Below the pieces are notes generated by a model. That model was not told the origin of the DNA, ran no database searches, and saw only the letters and a program-made list of their open reading frames with translations. The position numbers and the translations under genes were made by a program. DNA of 47,383 nucleotides, from assembly GCA_030752795.1 (NCBI GenBank), contig JASMDM010000022.1, positions 1 to 47,383 of the forward strand, written 5' to 3'. This DNA comes from SAR202 cluster bacterium. Lineage in GTDB: Bacteria; Chloroflexota; Dehalococcoidia; Lucifugimonadales; UBA1123. Each line of letters starts with the position of its first letter. The first letter of the stretch is position 1. Below, one piece after another: positions 1 through 8,777 of this stretch.

Positions 1-309
1 CAGGTCATCAAGCGCGTCGCCACGATCGCCGACGGATGGTTTCCGTTGATGCGACCGGACGACAGGGTTCGCGCGGCGCTCGATCGCATCCGGTCGCTCG
101 CCACCGAGGCGGGCCGAGACCCCGCCGACATCGGCATTCAGAGCTCGGTGTCGATTCGGGAGAGCACGCCCGACGACTGGCGCGCCGACATCGACACTTG
201 GAGAGAACTAGGTGCGACCCACATGTCGGTCAACACGATGAACGCGGGCATCACCACACCGCAAGGGCACATCGACGCCATCCGAAAGTTCAATGAGGCC
301 GTCGACTAG
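1..309 (+). CDS. LLM-class (luciferase-like, F420-dependent type) oxidoreductase, C-terminal fragment
   Basis: The reading frame is open from the first base, so the 5' part lies outside the window. The visible 102 residues begin QVIKRVATIADGWFPL, which resembles the segment before the last strands of luciferase-like flavin or F420 oxidoreductases, where the active-site barrel closes (usually ...R.A..ADGW.P). The rest is helical and ends in the family's usual short tail (DAIRKFNEAVD). These proteins are (alpha/beta)8 barrels of about 280-340 residues that use FMN or F420; the substrate cannot be told from this piece. A strong intrinsic terminator follows 11 bases after the stop. The family is fairly sure; the exact cofactor is not. 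Confidence 0.7.
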   Translation, partial: QVIKRVATIADGWFPLMRPDDRVRAALDRIRSLATEAGRDPADIGIQSSVSIRESTPDDWRADIDTWRELGATHMSVNTMNAGITTPQGHIDAIRKFNEAVD

Positions 310-316
310 GCAAACG

Positions 317-351
317 AAAAGGGACGGACCAGTTGGTCCGTCCCTTTTTTT
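317..351 (+). terminator. Intrinsic terminator after the oxidoreductase
   Basis: A perfect 10-bp stem (321-330 with 335-344, GGGACGGACC arm) has a 4-base loop and is followed by seven T (345-351). Four A at 317-320 precede the stem, so it could also act on the minus strand, where ftsH ends at 389. Confidence 0.93.
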
Positions 352-388
352 CATTGCTTGTCGCGGGTTGGTTAACCTGCACGAAAAC

Positions 389-2230
389 CTAGTCGGCGGG
401 CATCGGCGCCGGCGACATGTCCCCGTCTGGCGGGATAGCGTCGAACACCTCGGGCACCTGCTGCTCGTCGATGGTTTCGTGCTGGAGCAAGTACTTCGAG
501 ATGCGCTCCAACCGGCTCATGTTGTCGGTCAACAATCTACGCGCTGTCTGGTACGCGTCGTCGATCAGGCGATGAACCTCATCGTCGATAGCCTCGGCCA
601 CGCTGTCGCTATAGTCTCGCTGTTCTGATATCTCGCGGCCCAGGAAGACCAGCTCTTCCCGCTTCCCGAAGGTTCGCGGACCCAGTGTCTCGCTCATGCC
701 GTAGCGGGTTATCATTGTGCGTGCAATGTTCGTCGCCTGCTCAAGGTCGTTGCCAGCGCCCGTCGTAACCTCGTCGAACACGATCTCTTCCGCTGCTCGG
801 CCGCCCATCGCCATCGCAAGCCTGGCTTCGAGTTGGTTGCGAGTCACCAGGTAGCGGTCCTCTTCAGGTAGGGTTTTCGTATATCCCCCGGCGTTGCCGC
901 GGGCGATGATAGTCACTTTAGCGACCGGGTCAGCGTCGGGAAGCAGGTGCGCCACCAGGGCGTGTCCGGCCTCGTGAAACGCCGTCATCTCTTTCTCTTT
1001 GGGCGTGACGACCCGGCTTCGCCGTTGCGGGCCCGCTATGACGCGCTCGATAGATTCTCCGAATTCGTCGGGACCGATATCCGTTCTTCCCCGTCTCGCG
1101 GCCAGCAGCGCCGATTCGTTGACCAGGTTGGCCAAATCCGCTCCGCTGAAACCGACGGTCTGTCGAGCCACCGATTTCATCGCGACGTCATCGTTGATCG
1201 GCTTGCCCTTGGCGTGGACAAGCAGGATCTGTTCGCGTCCCTTCAGATCGGGATTGTCGAGGGTCACGCGACGGTCGAAACGACCGGGTCTCAGCAGCGC
1301 CGGGTCCAGGATGTCCGGCCTGTTGGTCGCGGCCATGACGATCACGTTGGTGCCGGTGTCGAACCCATCCATCTCGACGAGAATCTGGTTCAGGGTCTGC
1401 TCGCGTTCATCGTGTCCGCCGCCCAGACCCGCGCCTCGGTGCCGGCCCACGGCGTCGATCTCGTCCACGAACACGATGCACGGCGCGTTGCGCTCGGCCT
1501 GCTCGAACAGGTCGCGAACACGGCTCGCGCCAACGCCGACGAACATCTCGACGAACTCGGAGCCGCTGATCGAGAAGAACGGCACGCCGGCCTCACCCGA
1601 TACGGCTCTGGCCATCAGGGTCTTGCCCGTTCCGGGCGGTCCCATCAGCAGTACGCCTTTGGGAATCTTCGCGCCTATCGCCAAGAATCGCTCGGGGAAT
1701 TTCAGGAACTCTACGATTTCTCGGAGGTCCTCTTTCGCTTCTTCGACCCCGGCGACGTCATCGAACGTGACCGACTGGTTGTTGCCGAGGAACATCCGCG
1801 CGCGACTTCTGCCGAAGCTGAAGGTTTGGTTCGAATTGCCCTGCGCCTGCCGCATCATGAAGAATAGGACCGCGCCGAAGAAAATCAAGGGCAGAAAGTT
1901 GAAAAGAATGCCGACCAGGCTGGACAACCCGCCGGAGCCCGTGATGTCGATCCGGACCTTGGTCGTAATCGGGTCCATACCGGCGCGTTCGAGCATCTCG
2001 ACGATCGAAGAACCCTGCTCTTTGCGAGAAGAGAGCACCTCGCCGGTTACGGTTGTGACCGTCAGCGCATCGCCGGTTACTTCGATGCTGTCGATGTCGC
2101 CGCCGATAGTCAGTGCAATCACTTCACTGACCGACACCTCGCGCGAGCTTCCGAACGTATCGGAAAATAGCGTAAAGACCATCGCCATGATGGCCCCAAC
2201 AATCAACAAATATACAAGGCTTCTTCGCAT
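389..2230 (-). CDS. ftsH: ATP-dependent membrane zinc metalloprotease FtsH
   Basis: FtsH degrades misfolded and short-lived membrane and cytosolic proteins as a membrane-anchored hexamer. The 613 residues follow the family order: a transmembrane helix at about 5-22, a small extracytoplasmic domain, a second helix at about 103-126, then the AAA ATPase with Walker A GPPGTGKT (197-204), Walker B with VFVDE (253-257) and the second region of homology [20 protein letters not shown] (301-320). The M41 protease site is HEAGH (419-423), and D495 in GAGND is the likely third zinc ligand. All catalytic residues are present. The length is normal for a short-tailed FtsH. The gene is monocistronic, diverges from the gcv operon, and starts at ATG 2230. 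Confidence 0.97.
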   Translation of the reverse strand: MRRSLVYLLIVGAIMAMVFTLFSDTFGSSREVSVSEVIALTIGGDIDSIEVTGDALTVTTVTGEVLSSRKEQGSSIVEMLERAGMDPITTKVRIDITGSGGLSSLVGILFNFLPLIFFGAVLFFMMRQAQGNSNQTFSFGRSRARMFLGNNQSVTFDDVAGVEEAKEDLREIVEFLKFPERFLAIGAKIPKGVLLMGPPGTGKTLMARAVSGEAGVPFFSISGSEFVEMFVGVGASRVRDLFEQAERNAPCIVFVDEIDAVGRHRGAGLGGGHDEREQTLNQILVEMDGFDTGTNVIVMAATNRPDILDPALLRPGRFDRRVTLDNPDLKGREQILLVHAKGKPINDDVAMKSVARQTVGFSGADLANLVNESALLAARRGRTDIGPDEFGESIERVIAGPQRRSRVVTPKEKEMTAFHEAGHALVAHLLPDADPVAKVTIIARGNAGGYTKTLPEEDRYLVTRNQLEARLAMAMGGRAAEEIVFDEVTTGAGNDLEQATNIARTMITRYGMSETLGPRTFGKREELVFLGREISEQRDYSDSVAEAIDDEVHRLIDDAYQTARRLLTDNMSRLERISKYLLQHETIDEQQVPEVFDAIPPDGDMSPAPMPAD

Positions 2231-2551
2231 GTGCCGTCCGTGCTGGATGCATCTCGCTTGCCGTGAGCCGTGAGACCTGCGCGGCAGTTCAAGTCGCTGA
2301 CGCCTCCGCTAAAGGAAGGCGCATTCTTCAAGGAACAATCAACGACCAGTATATCAGATAGTCATCTGCGGGACTGACGCGAGTCGCTCGTCGAGTTCGT
2401 CCGATTCACACGCGGCGCCCGATCGATTGCAATCCTTGCAAACTTGGCAATGCGCACGTGTCGTTTTGCGATCGGGTCACGGGGCGTTGCCGCCGTTTCC
2501 GTCTCGTATAATATGATGCAGCTACCCGCACAATGATTACTCAAGGAAACC
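2231..2551. other. Divergent intergenic region between ftsH and gcvT
   Basis: This 321-base stretch has no convincing gene; a 60-codon minus-strand frame inside it (2362-2544) has no family features. It holds -10 elements for both directions: TATACT on the minus strand (2353 to 2348) for ftsH and TATAAT on the plus strand (2507-2512) for gcvT. Neither has a good -35. I looked for a glycine riboswitch ahead of gcvT; the likely leader is only about 35 bases, too short to hold one. Confidence 0.6.
2507..2512 (+). promoter_or_regulatory. -10 element of the gcv operon promoter
   Basis: Perfect TATAAT about 42 bases before the gcvT start. No good -35 lies 16-18 bases upstream; TTGCCG at 2487-2492 is only 14 bases away. 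Transcription would start near 2519 and give a short leader. Confidence 0.5.
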
Positions 2552-2554
2552 GTG

Positions 2555-3655
2555 ATGGATAATTCGGAACAGTTGCATCACACTTCCCTTTACGCCACAC
2601 ACCGCGCTTTGGATGCCCGATTTGTTCCGTTCGGCGGCTGGGAGATGCCGGTTCAGTACAGCGGCATCCTTGACGAAGCCCGCGCGGTGCGCTCCAGCAC
2701 AGGCGTCTTCGACGTTTCACACATGGGCCGAGTCGAGATCGACGGCCCGGACGCTGAAGCGCTGCTGTCCAAGGTTCTCAGCATCGATGTCGCGAAGGTT
2801 CGACGCGGCCGAGTTCGATACAACGTCATCTGCAACCTCGATGGCGGAATAATCGATGACTGCATTGTCTTCCGCCGGCACGACGACACGTTCTTGCTGA
2901 TCCCCAATGCGTCGAACACGGCTTCGGTGATCGATTGGCTGGACCGCTGGTCCGAGGACGCCGACGTCGAAATCACGAACGCCACCGCGAGTAGTGCGAT
3001 GATCGCGGTGCAGGGGCCGGAAGCGGAGGCGATGCTCCAGCCGTTGACGGAGACCGACCTGACGACAATCAGGCCGTTCGCGGCGGCTCACGCAGCGATC
3101 GAAGGAACAAACACGTTCGTAGCACGGACCGGATACACGGGCGAAGTCGGCTTCGAGCTAATCGTTCCGGCAGATTCCGGCCCGGCAATCTGGCAAGCAC
3201 TGATGGATCGTGGCGCGACGCCCTGCGGATTAGGCGCTCGCGACGTGCTGCGTCTGGAGGCCGGACTGGCGCTGCACAGCAACGACATCGACGCATCGAC
3301 CAATCCGTACGAAGCCGGTCTCGAGCGATTCGTCGACCCTGATCGCAACGAGTACGTGGCCGGTTCGGCGTTGCGGAAAATCCGTGACGAGCCGCTCACC
3401 CGTAAACTCGTCGGCTTCAAGATGGTCGGGCGCTGGATCGCTAGGCAGGGGCACACGATCACAGACGGGCAGATTTCCATCGGCCAAGTTACCAGCGGAG
3501 GGCCGTCTCCAACTCTTGACATCAATATAGGTATGGGCTATGTTCGTAGTGATGTTTCTGTGCCTGGAACCGCGATTTTCGTGGATATCCGAGGGCGTCA
3601 GACAGAGGCCGAAATAACGGCAATCCCCTTCTACAGCCGTAGGAGGAGCGCATGA
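2555..3655 (+). CDS. gcvT: Glycine cleavage system T-protein (aminomethyltransferase)
   Basis: GcvT transfers the one-carbon unit from aminomethyl-lipoyl GcvH to tetrahydrofolate and releases ammonia. The 366-residue product has the family length and the N-terminal HTSLYATHRALDARFVPFGG segment, then FDVSHMGRVEI (the conserved SHMG stretch), the YNVICNLDGGIIDD folate-domain strand, and TGYTGEVGFEL with CGLGARDVLRLEAGL near the C terminus, all typical of T-proteins. I chose ATG 2555 over the GTG one codon earlier because AAGGA (2543-2547) lies 7 bases before it. The stop overlaps the gcvH start (ATGA at 3652), which suggests translational coupling in a gcvT-H-PA-PB operon. Confidence 0.97.
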   Translation: MDNSEQLHHTSLYATHRALDARFVPFGGWEMPVQYSGILDEARAVRSSTGVFDVSHMGRVEIDGPDAEALLSKVLSIDVAKVRRGRVRYNVICNLDGGIIDDCIVFRRHDDTFLLIPNASNTASVIDWLDRWSEDADVEITNATASSAMIAVQGPEAEAMLQPLTETDLTTIRPFAAAHAAIEGTNTFVARTGYTGEVGFELIVPADSGPAIWQALMDRGATPCGLGARDVLRLEAGLALHSNDIDASTNPYEAGLERFVDPDRNEYVAGSALRKIRDEPLTRKLVGFKMVGRWIARQGHTITDGQISIGQVTSGGPSPTLDINIGMGYVRSDVSVPGTAIFVDIRGRQTEAEITAIPFYSRRRSA

Positions 3656-4041
3656 ATCCTACAGACCTGAAATACTCCAAAGAGCACGAGTGGGTTCGGA
3701 CTGAATCCGACACGATCGTGATCGTCGGCATCACTCACTTCGCCCAAGACAGCCTCGGCGATGTCGTCTTCGTTGAGCTCCCCGAGGTGGGCGCGGACGT
3801 GTCCCAGCATGAGAAGATGGGCGAGATCGAATCGGTGAAAGCTGTGTCGGACCTCTTCTCACCCGTATCCGGGAAAGTGGTCGAGCGCAATGAAGCGTTG
3901 GTCGACACGCCCGAGATGGTCAATGACGGGCCATTCGAACAAGGTTGGATGCTCAAAGTCGAGCTCAGCGACTCAACGCAGCTGGACACCCTGCTTACGG
4001 CTGCCAGCTACGAGTCGTTTTTGGAGTCCGACGCGGTCTAG
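3652..4041 (+). CDS. gcvH: Glycine cleavage system H-protein (lipoyl carrier)
   Basis: GcvH carries the aminomethyl group on lipoyl-lysine between the P, T and L proteins. The 129 residues contain the start motif YSKEHEWVR, the hammerhead region GITHFAQDSLGDVVFVELP, and the lipoylation site GEIESVKAVSD with K63 as the modified lysine. The C-terminal NDGPFEQGWMLKVEL is also typical. An AGGAGG Shine-Dalgarno (3641-3646) lies within the end of gcvT, and the start overlaps the gcvT stop. All functional residues are present. No lipoylation enzymes or L-protein are encoded in this window. Confidence 0.97.
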   Translation: MNPTDLKYSKEHEWVRTESDTIVIVGITHFAQDSLGDVVFVELPEVGADVSQHEKMGEIESVKAVSDLFSPVSGKVVERNEALVDTPEMVNDGPFEQGWMLKVELSDSTQLDTLLTAASYESFLESDAV

Positions 4042-4049
4042 CATGTTCG

Positions 4050-5381
4050 ATGGTTGACCGCGCATTCCGCTCTCCTTTCCTCCCGAATACCGAGTCCGAC
4101 CGTCGAGCCATGCTCGACGCCATCGGCGTTGCCACGGGGGAGGAGCTGTTCAAGGACCTCCCCGAGAGCATCGACGACAATGAGCTCAACCTACCGCCCG
4201 CGCAATCCGAATTCGAGTTGATGCAACACGCCCAGGAGCTCGCGTCGATGAACCGGGTTCCGGGCGACTACGCTTGCTTCCTCGGCGCTGGATCCTACAG
4301 GCGGCACATCCCCGCGATCGTTCGCCAGATCACCTCCCGCAGCGAGTTTGTTACGGCGTACACGCCCTACCAACCCGAGGTCTCACAGGGCACGCTGCAG
4401 ACCGCGTACGAGTTCCAGACGCTGGTCTGCCAACTCACGGGCATGGAAGTCGCCAATCTCGGTATGTACGACGGCGCGTCGTCGCTCGCCGAGGCGGCGT
4501 TAATGGCCGCTCGAATCACGAAACGGAATAGCGTCGCGGTGGCCGGTTCGGTATCTCCGCTCTATCGCGACGTGCTTGAGACGTACGCGCAAGCGCCTGG
4601 CTTGGCCATCAACACGCTCGATACAGATCTGGCCGATCCATCCGGCGACACCGCTTGCGTCATCGTTCAGCAGCCCAATTTCTTCGGCTACATGGAAGAC
4701 CTTGACCGCTTGTCGGCATTGGCTCACGACAACGGTGCGCTTCTCATCGTCAGCGTGGACCCGATCTCGTTGGGGATATTCAAACCGCCAAGCGATTACG
4801 ACGCCGATATCGTCGTCGGCGAAGGCCAAGCGATGGGCGTGCCGCCCGCGTTCGGCGGACCCTACGTCGGCCTGTTCGCTTGCAAGCAACAGTTCGTTCG
4901 TCAGATGCCCGGACGCATCGTCGGGAAGACGGTCGACACACGCGACCGCACTGCCTACGTGCTGACGCTGCAAACCCGCGAGCAACACATCCGCCGCGAA
5001 CGAGCGACCTCGAACATCTGCACTGCCGCCGCTCTCGTTGCATTGATGTCGACTGTGTACATGGCATCGTTCGGGAAGCAGGGACTAAAGCGCGCCGCGG
5101 AACTTTGCTATCACAAGTCCCATTACGCCGCCGGCCTTATCGACGCCATCCCGGGCTATTCGATTGCCATAGATGGAACGTTCTTCCAAGAGTTCGTGGT
5201 CGAGTGTCCGCTTCCGCCATCCGAGATCAACGAGCGGCTGCTTGAGTACAAGATCATCGGCGGACTGGATGTCAGCGATCAGATCGACAACGGCATGCTG
5301 GTGAGCGCGACTGAGCTCAACACCCGCGAGCAGATCAACCGGCTGGCTGCCGCGCTGGCGGAGATCGGAGCCGGGGCATGA
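4050..5381 (+). CDS. gcvPA: Glycine dehydrogenase (decarboxylating) subunit 1
   Basis: This is the N-terminal half of a split P-protein. Together with GcvPB it decarboxylates glycine and passes the aminomethyl group to GcvH. The 443-residue product opens RAFRSPFLPNTESDRRAML and contains FLGAGSYRRHIPAIV and TPYQPEVSQGTLQTAYEFQ, hallmarks of GcvPA, then GMYDGASSLAEAAL. This subunit lacks the PLP lysine by design; that residue is in GcvPB. I use ATG 4050, 8 bases after gcvH; the longer frame opening at 3945 overlaps gcvH. There is no strong Shine-Dalgarno, so translation is probably coupled to gcvH. Its TGA overlaps the gcvPB start. Confidence 0.95.
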   Translation: MVDRAFRSPFLPNTESDRRAMLDAIGVATGEELFKDLPESIDDNELNLPPAQSEFELMQHAQELASMNRVPGDYACFLGAGSYRRHIPAIVRQITSRSEFVTAYTPYQPEVSQGTLQTAYEFQTLVCQLTGMEVANLGMYDGASSLAEAALMAARITKRNSVAVAGSVSPLYRDVLETYAQAPGLAINTLDTDLADPSGDTACVIVQQPNFFGYMEDLDRLSALAHDNGALLIVSVDPISLGIFKPPSDYDADIVVGEGQAMGVPPAFGGPYVGLFACKQQFVRQMPGRIVGKTVDTRDRTAYVLTLQTREQHIRRERATSNICTAAALVALMSTVYMASFGKQGLKRAAELCYHKSHYAAGLIDAIPGYSIAIDGTFFQEFVVECPLPPSEINERLLEYKIIGGLDVSDQIDNGMLVSATELNTREQINRLAAALAEIGAGA

Positions 5382-6868
5382 CGAGCCTCACGGATCGCTT
5401 CGAGATCGACCGCCGCAAGCTGCTCATGGAGCGCAGCGTCCCCGGTCGCGTGGGCGTCAGTCTGCCGCCGCTGGACGTGCCCGCAGCAGTTCTGCCCGAC
5501 GCCTCAATGCTTCGCGACGATCTCGATATGCCAGAAGTCAGCGAGTCGGAACTGGTCCGGTATTTCACTCAGATAAGCCAGTTCAACTTTTCGATCGACC
5601 ACAACTTCTACCCGCTCGGCTCCTGCACGATGAAGTACAACCCGAAGGTGAATGACGAGTTTGCTTCGCTGCCGGGTTTGACTCAAATCCATCCGCTTCA
5701 ACCCGAGAGCACCGTACAGGGCGCGTTGAAGTTGCTCTGGGAGCTGCAACAACTCCTCGCGGAGATCACTGGGATGCCCGGTGTGTCGCTGGCGCCGATG
5801 GCCGGCGCCGACGGCGAGCTCGCCGGGATGCTCATGATCCGCGCATATCATCTGGACCGAGGCGATACGCAGCGCAAGTCGGTCCTCATCCCGGACAGTG
5901 CCCACGGCACCAACCCTGCTTCGGCCGCGATGGCCGGATTCGACGTCGTCACGCTCCCGTCTGACGCCGACGGCAACACAGACCTCGACGCGCTCAGAGC
6001 CGCCACGGACGAGAACCTGGCCGGTCTGATGATTACGCTGCCGAGCACACTCGGTCTGTTCGACGCACACATCCTGGAAGTCACGCGCATCGTCCGAGAG
6101 GTTGGCGGCCTCGTCTACGGGGACGGCGCGAACCTCAATGCGATCTTGGGGCGGATCAAGTTGGGCAGCCTGGGATTCGACGTCGTGCATTCAAACCTGC
6201 ACAAGACGTTCTCGACGCCACACGGCGGCGGCGGACCCGGTTCAGGACCGATAGTCGCCGGCGAACGCCTCGCCGAGTATCTCCCCGCTCCCGTCGCCAC
6301 ACGTGCGGAGGCGGACGGAGCGAACGTTTACGCCTTCATGAGACCGGCCAATTCGATTGGCAAGCTGGGGGCGTTCCACGGCAACTTCGGCTCGTTGGCC
6401 AGAGCGTATGCCTACATCCTGACGATGGGCAAAGAGGGCGTGCCGCAAACCAGCGAGGACGCGGTCATCAACGCAAACTACATCCTCAGCCAGCTTCGGG
6501 ACGACTATGATCTGCCGTACGACCGCGGTTGCATGCACGAGGTGGTGCTCTCTGCCCGGAGCCTCAAGCGTCGACATGGCGTCAGCGCTCTGGATGTCTG
6601 CAAACGCCTGATCGACTACGGCATTCATCCGCCCACGATGTACTTCCCGCTCATCGTCGAGGAAGCGTTGATGATCGAGCCAACCGAGACCGAGTCCAAG
6701 GAGACGCTCGACCACTTCATCGCCGTGATGAAAGCGATCGCGGCGGAGGCGCGCGACGATCCGTCATTGCTGCACGACGCGCCGCACGACACGCCGAACA
6801 CGCGCCTTGACGAAGCTCGCGCCGCGCGCCACCCGGTGCTGCGATGGCGCCGAGAGGCGTCTGACTGA
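5378..6868 (+). CDS. gcvPB: Glycine dehydrogenase (decarboxylating) subunit 2
   Basis: This is the PLP-binding half of the split glycine decarboxylase. The 496-residue product shows HNFYPLGSCTMKYNPKVNDE (76-95), SAHGTNPASA (175-184), YGDGANLNAI (247-256), and the PLP site VVHSNLHKTFSTPHGGGGPG with K276 as the Schiff-base lysine. These are diagnostic for GcvPB. The start overlaps the gcvPA stop (ATGA at 5378), so the four gcv genes form one tightly coupled operon. A small hairpin (6942-6958, CCTGAA/TTCAGG) follows but lacks a T-run, so the operon end is not clearly marked. Confidence 0.97.
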   Translation: MTSLTDRFEIDRRKLLMERSVPGRVGVSLPPLDVPAAVLPDASMLRDDLDMPEVSESELVRYFTQISQFNFSIDHNFYPLGSCTMKYNPKVNDEFASLPGLTQIHPLQPESTVQGALKLLWELQQLLAEITGMPGVSLAPMAGADGELAGMLMIRAYHLDRGDTQRKSVLIPDSAHGTNPASAAMAGFDVVTLPSDADGNTDLDALRAATDENLAGLMITLPSTLGLFDAHILEVTRIVREVGGLVYGDGANLNAILGRIKLGSLGFDVVHSNLHKTFSTPHGGGGPGSGPIVAGERLAEYLPAPVATRAEADGANVYAFMRPANSIGKLGAFHGNFGSLARAYAYILTMGKEGVPQTSEDAVINANYILSQLRDDYDLPYDRGCMHEVVLSARSLKRRHGVSALDVCKRLIDYGIHPPTMYFPLIVEEALMIEPTETESKETLDHFIAVMKAIAAEARDDPSLLHDAPHDTPNTRLDEARAARHPVLRWRREASD

Positions 6869-7088
6869 CGTGGCAGCAGTCGAAATCGAAGGCCGCGCTG
6901 GATGGTCCTTGTTCGTAGTTGGGAATTTCGCGATCGTTGCGCCTGAACTCTATTCAGGAACGATATCGATAGTGGTTCAACACTGAGATACAATTGTGAC
7001 GCAGCTTGATGCCCCGACAATGGCGTTCACGCGGATATCGGTTCTGACGAACAATCGATATTTCGCGAGCTACGGTTAACTGTTTTAG

Positions 7089-7116
7089 TTGCTTTAATGC
7101 TGCTTTAAGATACTAT
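7089..7116 (+). promoter_or_regulatory. Possible promoter of the peroxiredoxin gene
   Basis: TTGCTT (7089-7094) and TACTAT (7111-7116) are separated by 16 bases within an AT-rich patch. Both hexamers are imperfect. Transcription would begin near 7123, just before the inverted repeat at 7130. Confidence 0.35.
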
Positions 7117-7129
7117 CTGAACAATTATT

Positions 7130-7160
7130 GACAACGAACGTGCTCCGTGCGTTCGTTGTC
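7130..7160 (+). promoter_or_regulatory. Perfect 11-bp inverted repeat in the peroxiredoxin leader
   Basis: The arms are 7130-7140 (GACAACGAACG) and 7150-7160 (CGTTCGTTGTC), with a 9-base loop. There is no T-run after it, so it is not a standard terminator. It lies between the possible promoter and the Shine-Dalgarno (AGGAG, 7187-7191) of the peroxiredoxin. It could be an operator or an RNA hairpin. Confidence 0.6.
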
Positions 7161-7201
7161 TCGACAATCGGCATCTGAAACCCAACAGGAGATGTGACCA
7201 C

Positions 7202-7705
7202 ATGGTTGACGTAGGCCAGCAGGCGCCCGATTTCACCTTGCCTGCCCACGACGGGCAAAACATCACTCTAAGCCAGTACCGGGGGGACAAGAGCGTCGTC
7301 TTGTCGTTCCATATATTCTCCTTTACCGGCGGTTGAACGCATCAGGTTTCCTCGTTGGGCATGCACAATTCCAAATTCGGGGAACGAGATGCCCAGGTCT
7401 TGGGCATTAGCACCGACGCACGACCCACTCAGACCGCGTTCGCGGCCTCCGTCGGGTCCGTACCCTACCCGGTTCTCGCCGACTTTCATCCGAAAGGGGC
7501 AGTGACCACGTCATACGGCATTTACAACGACCAGCGCGGCACTCCCGACCGCGCCGTATTCATCATCGACGAGTCCGGCGTCGTCCGCTGGAAGAAGGTG
7601 TACGCCAGCGCCGGCGACATCGACTACGACGCGCTCCTCGCGAAGGTGGAAGCTCTCCAGGCAAACACCTGTCAGGCAGTCGGCGACTCTGGTCATCGTG
7701 TCTGA
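7202..7705 (+). CDS. AhpE-like peroxiredoxin, probable selenoprotein (UGA at codon 45)
   Basis: Peroxiredoxins reduce peroxides with an active-site cysteine. From ATG 7202 (AGGAG 10 bases upstream) the frame reads MVDVGQQAPDFTLPAHDGQN, a typical redoxin start, then VVLSFHIFSFTGG, then TGA (7334-7336), then THQVSSLGMHNSKFGERD and on to a stop at 7703-7705. The downstream half has LGISTDARPTQTAFA, PVLADFHPKGAVTTSYGIYN and RAVFIIDESGVVRWKKVY, all characteristic of the AhpE/AhpC fold. The UGA falls at residue 45, where AhpE carries its peroxidatic cysteine (FTG-x-C), so selenocysteine is the simplest reading. C157 is the only cysteine and could act as a resolving residue. Short pairings can be drawn just after the UGA (7336-7339 with 7353-7356; 7344-7346 with 7350-7352), but I could not fold a SECIS element. 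The alternatives are a cysteine codon misread in assembly, or a dead gene. Confidence 0.82.
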
Positions 7706-7726
7706 TATGATAGCTGTGCCATCGAT

Positions 7727-7762
7727 CCGGCCCCGATTTCAGCGATTTAATCGGGGCTCCGG
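7727..7762 (+). terminator. GC-rich hairpin after the peroxiredoxin gene
   Basis: CCGGCCCCGAT (7727-7737) pairs with ATCGGGG (7750-7756), then a 2-base bulge, then CCGG (7759-7762). That makes 11 base pairs around a 12-base loop. There is no T-run, so it may be a weak or Rho-assisted terminator separating the peroxiredoxin from trmI. Confidence 0.4.
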
Positions 7763-7857
7763 GCGATGAGTCACCGCGACACCCAGGCGAAGGCAGGCGC
7801 ATCTTTGAAGGCACGCATGCCTGCGCTTGACCGGGCGGCGCGGACAACGCAGGCGAT

Positions 7858-8706
7858 ATGACTGAAGACACAATCCGCGTCGATCACAATTTCCACGGGG
7901 GCGACACCGCACTGCTCATCGACCGGCGGGGCAGGCAATACCTGGTCCAGCTAGACGAGGGCAGTCGATTCGAGTCCCATATCGGGAAACTCGACATCGG
8001 AGCCTTAATCGGCCAACCTGAGGGCTCCTGGGTGATGACCGGATCCGGCCATCGGTACGTCGCATTCAAGCCCACTCTAGCGGACCTGACGTTGCGAATG
8101 CCCAGGCTCGCCACGGTGATGTACCCGAAGGATCTGGGCGCACTGCTCGTCTATGCCGATCTGTTTGCCGGCGCGCGCGTCCTCGAAGCGGGTTCCGGCT
8201 CAGGCGCCACCACGATGACGCTCCTGAGGGCGGTTGGCGAGAGCGGAGAGGTCATCTCATACGATCTCCGGCAAGACATGCTGGATCAGGCCCAAGAAAA
8301 CGTCGAGATGATGTCGCCGGAGCACCCGAACCTGACGTTCAAGCAAGGAGACGTGTACGAGGGCATCCTAGAGGACAACCTCGACCGAATCGTGTTGGAC
8401 CTTCCCGAGCCGTGGCACGTTGTACCTCACGCCGCTGAAAAGCTCGTCCCTGGCGGCATCTTCTTCAGCTTCCTGCCCACCGTTCCGCAGGTCATGGAGT
8501 TGACGTACGCGCTCAAAGACACAGGCACGTTCCACCTCATCGAAACGATGGAGGTGATGATGCGCCCCTGGAACGTGAGCGGCCGGAGCGTCAGGCCGTC
8601 GCACCGAATGGTCGGCCACACCGGCTTCATCAACACGGCGCGAAAATGCTCGCCGCGTCCCGAAGTAGACAACGATTCCGAAGCGGCATCGAATCGGGAC
8701 CGCTGA
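7858..8706 (+). CDS. trmI: tRNA (adenine-58-N1)-methyltransferase TrmI
   Basis: TrmI methylates A58 in the T-loop of tRNAs, using SAM, as a homotetramer. The 282 residues show the N-terminal beta domain (GDTALLIDRRGRQYLVQLD), then the family signature YPKDLGALLVYADLFAGARV, the SAM motif [20 protein letters not shown], the acidic residue of motif II in EVISYDLRQDML, and IVLDLPEPWHVV, whose D-L-P-x-P-W is characteristic of TrmI/GCD14. The C-terminal MMRPWNVSGRSVRPSHRMVGHTGF is also typical. ATG 7858 has only a weak Shine-Dalgarno. The position is independent of the gcv operon. Confidence 0.93.
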   Translation: MTEDTIRVDHNFHGGDTALLIDRRGRQYLVQLDEGSRFESHIGKLDIGALIGQPEGSWVMTGSGHRYVAFKPTLADLTLRMPRLATVMYPKDLGALLVYADLFAGARVLEAGSGSGATTMTLLRAVGESGEVISYDLRQDMLDQAQENVEMMSPEHPNLTFKQGDVYEGILEDNLDRIVLDLPEPWHVVPHAAEKLVPGGIFFSFLPTVPQVMELTYALKDTGTFHLIETMEVMMRPWNVSGRSVRPSHRMVGHTGFINTARKCSPRPEVDNDSEAASNRDR

Positions 8707-8777
8707 CGAGACCTCCTTGACGTCTCGCTGAGGTTCTCCGAGCAGATCAGGGTGCGCTCAGTCGATAGGAGAGCAAG

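Larger units (their letters stand above)
6869..7201. other. Intergenic region between gcvPB and the peroxiredoxin
   Basis: This 333-base stretch has no recognisable gene and is more AT-rich than its flanks. It holds a 6-bp hairpin just after gcvPB (6942-6958), a possible promoter near 7089-7116, and a perfect 11-bp inverted repeat at 7130-7160 in what would be the leader of the next gene. Confidence 0.6.

Noticed and set aside
999-2273. 424-codon plus-strand open frame opposite ftsH
   Set aside because: It is antisense to an intact ftsH with every catalytic motif; the translation is Ser/Arg/Pro-rich with no domain, a usual artefact of GC-rich codon use.
2513-2554. Glycine riboswitch ahead of gcvT
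   Set aside because: The -10 element at 2507 leaves only about 35 bases of leader, and no tandem aptamer pattern is visible in the upstream 300 bases.
7334-7336. UGA reassigned to an amino acid genome-wide (alternative code)
   Set aside because: Several intact genes here, such as gcvT, gcvPA and rbfA, end in TGA at the family's normal C terminus, so UGA is a regular stop.
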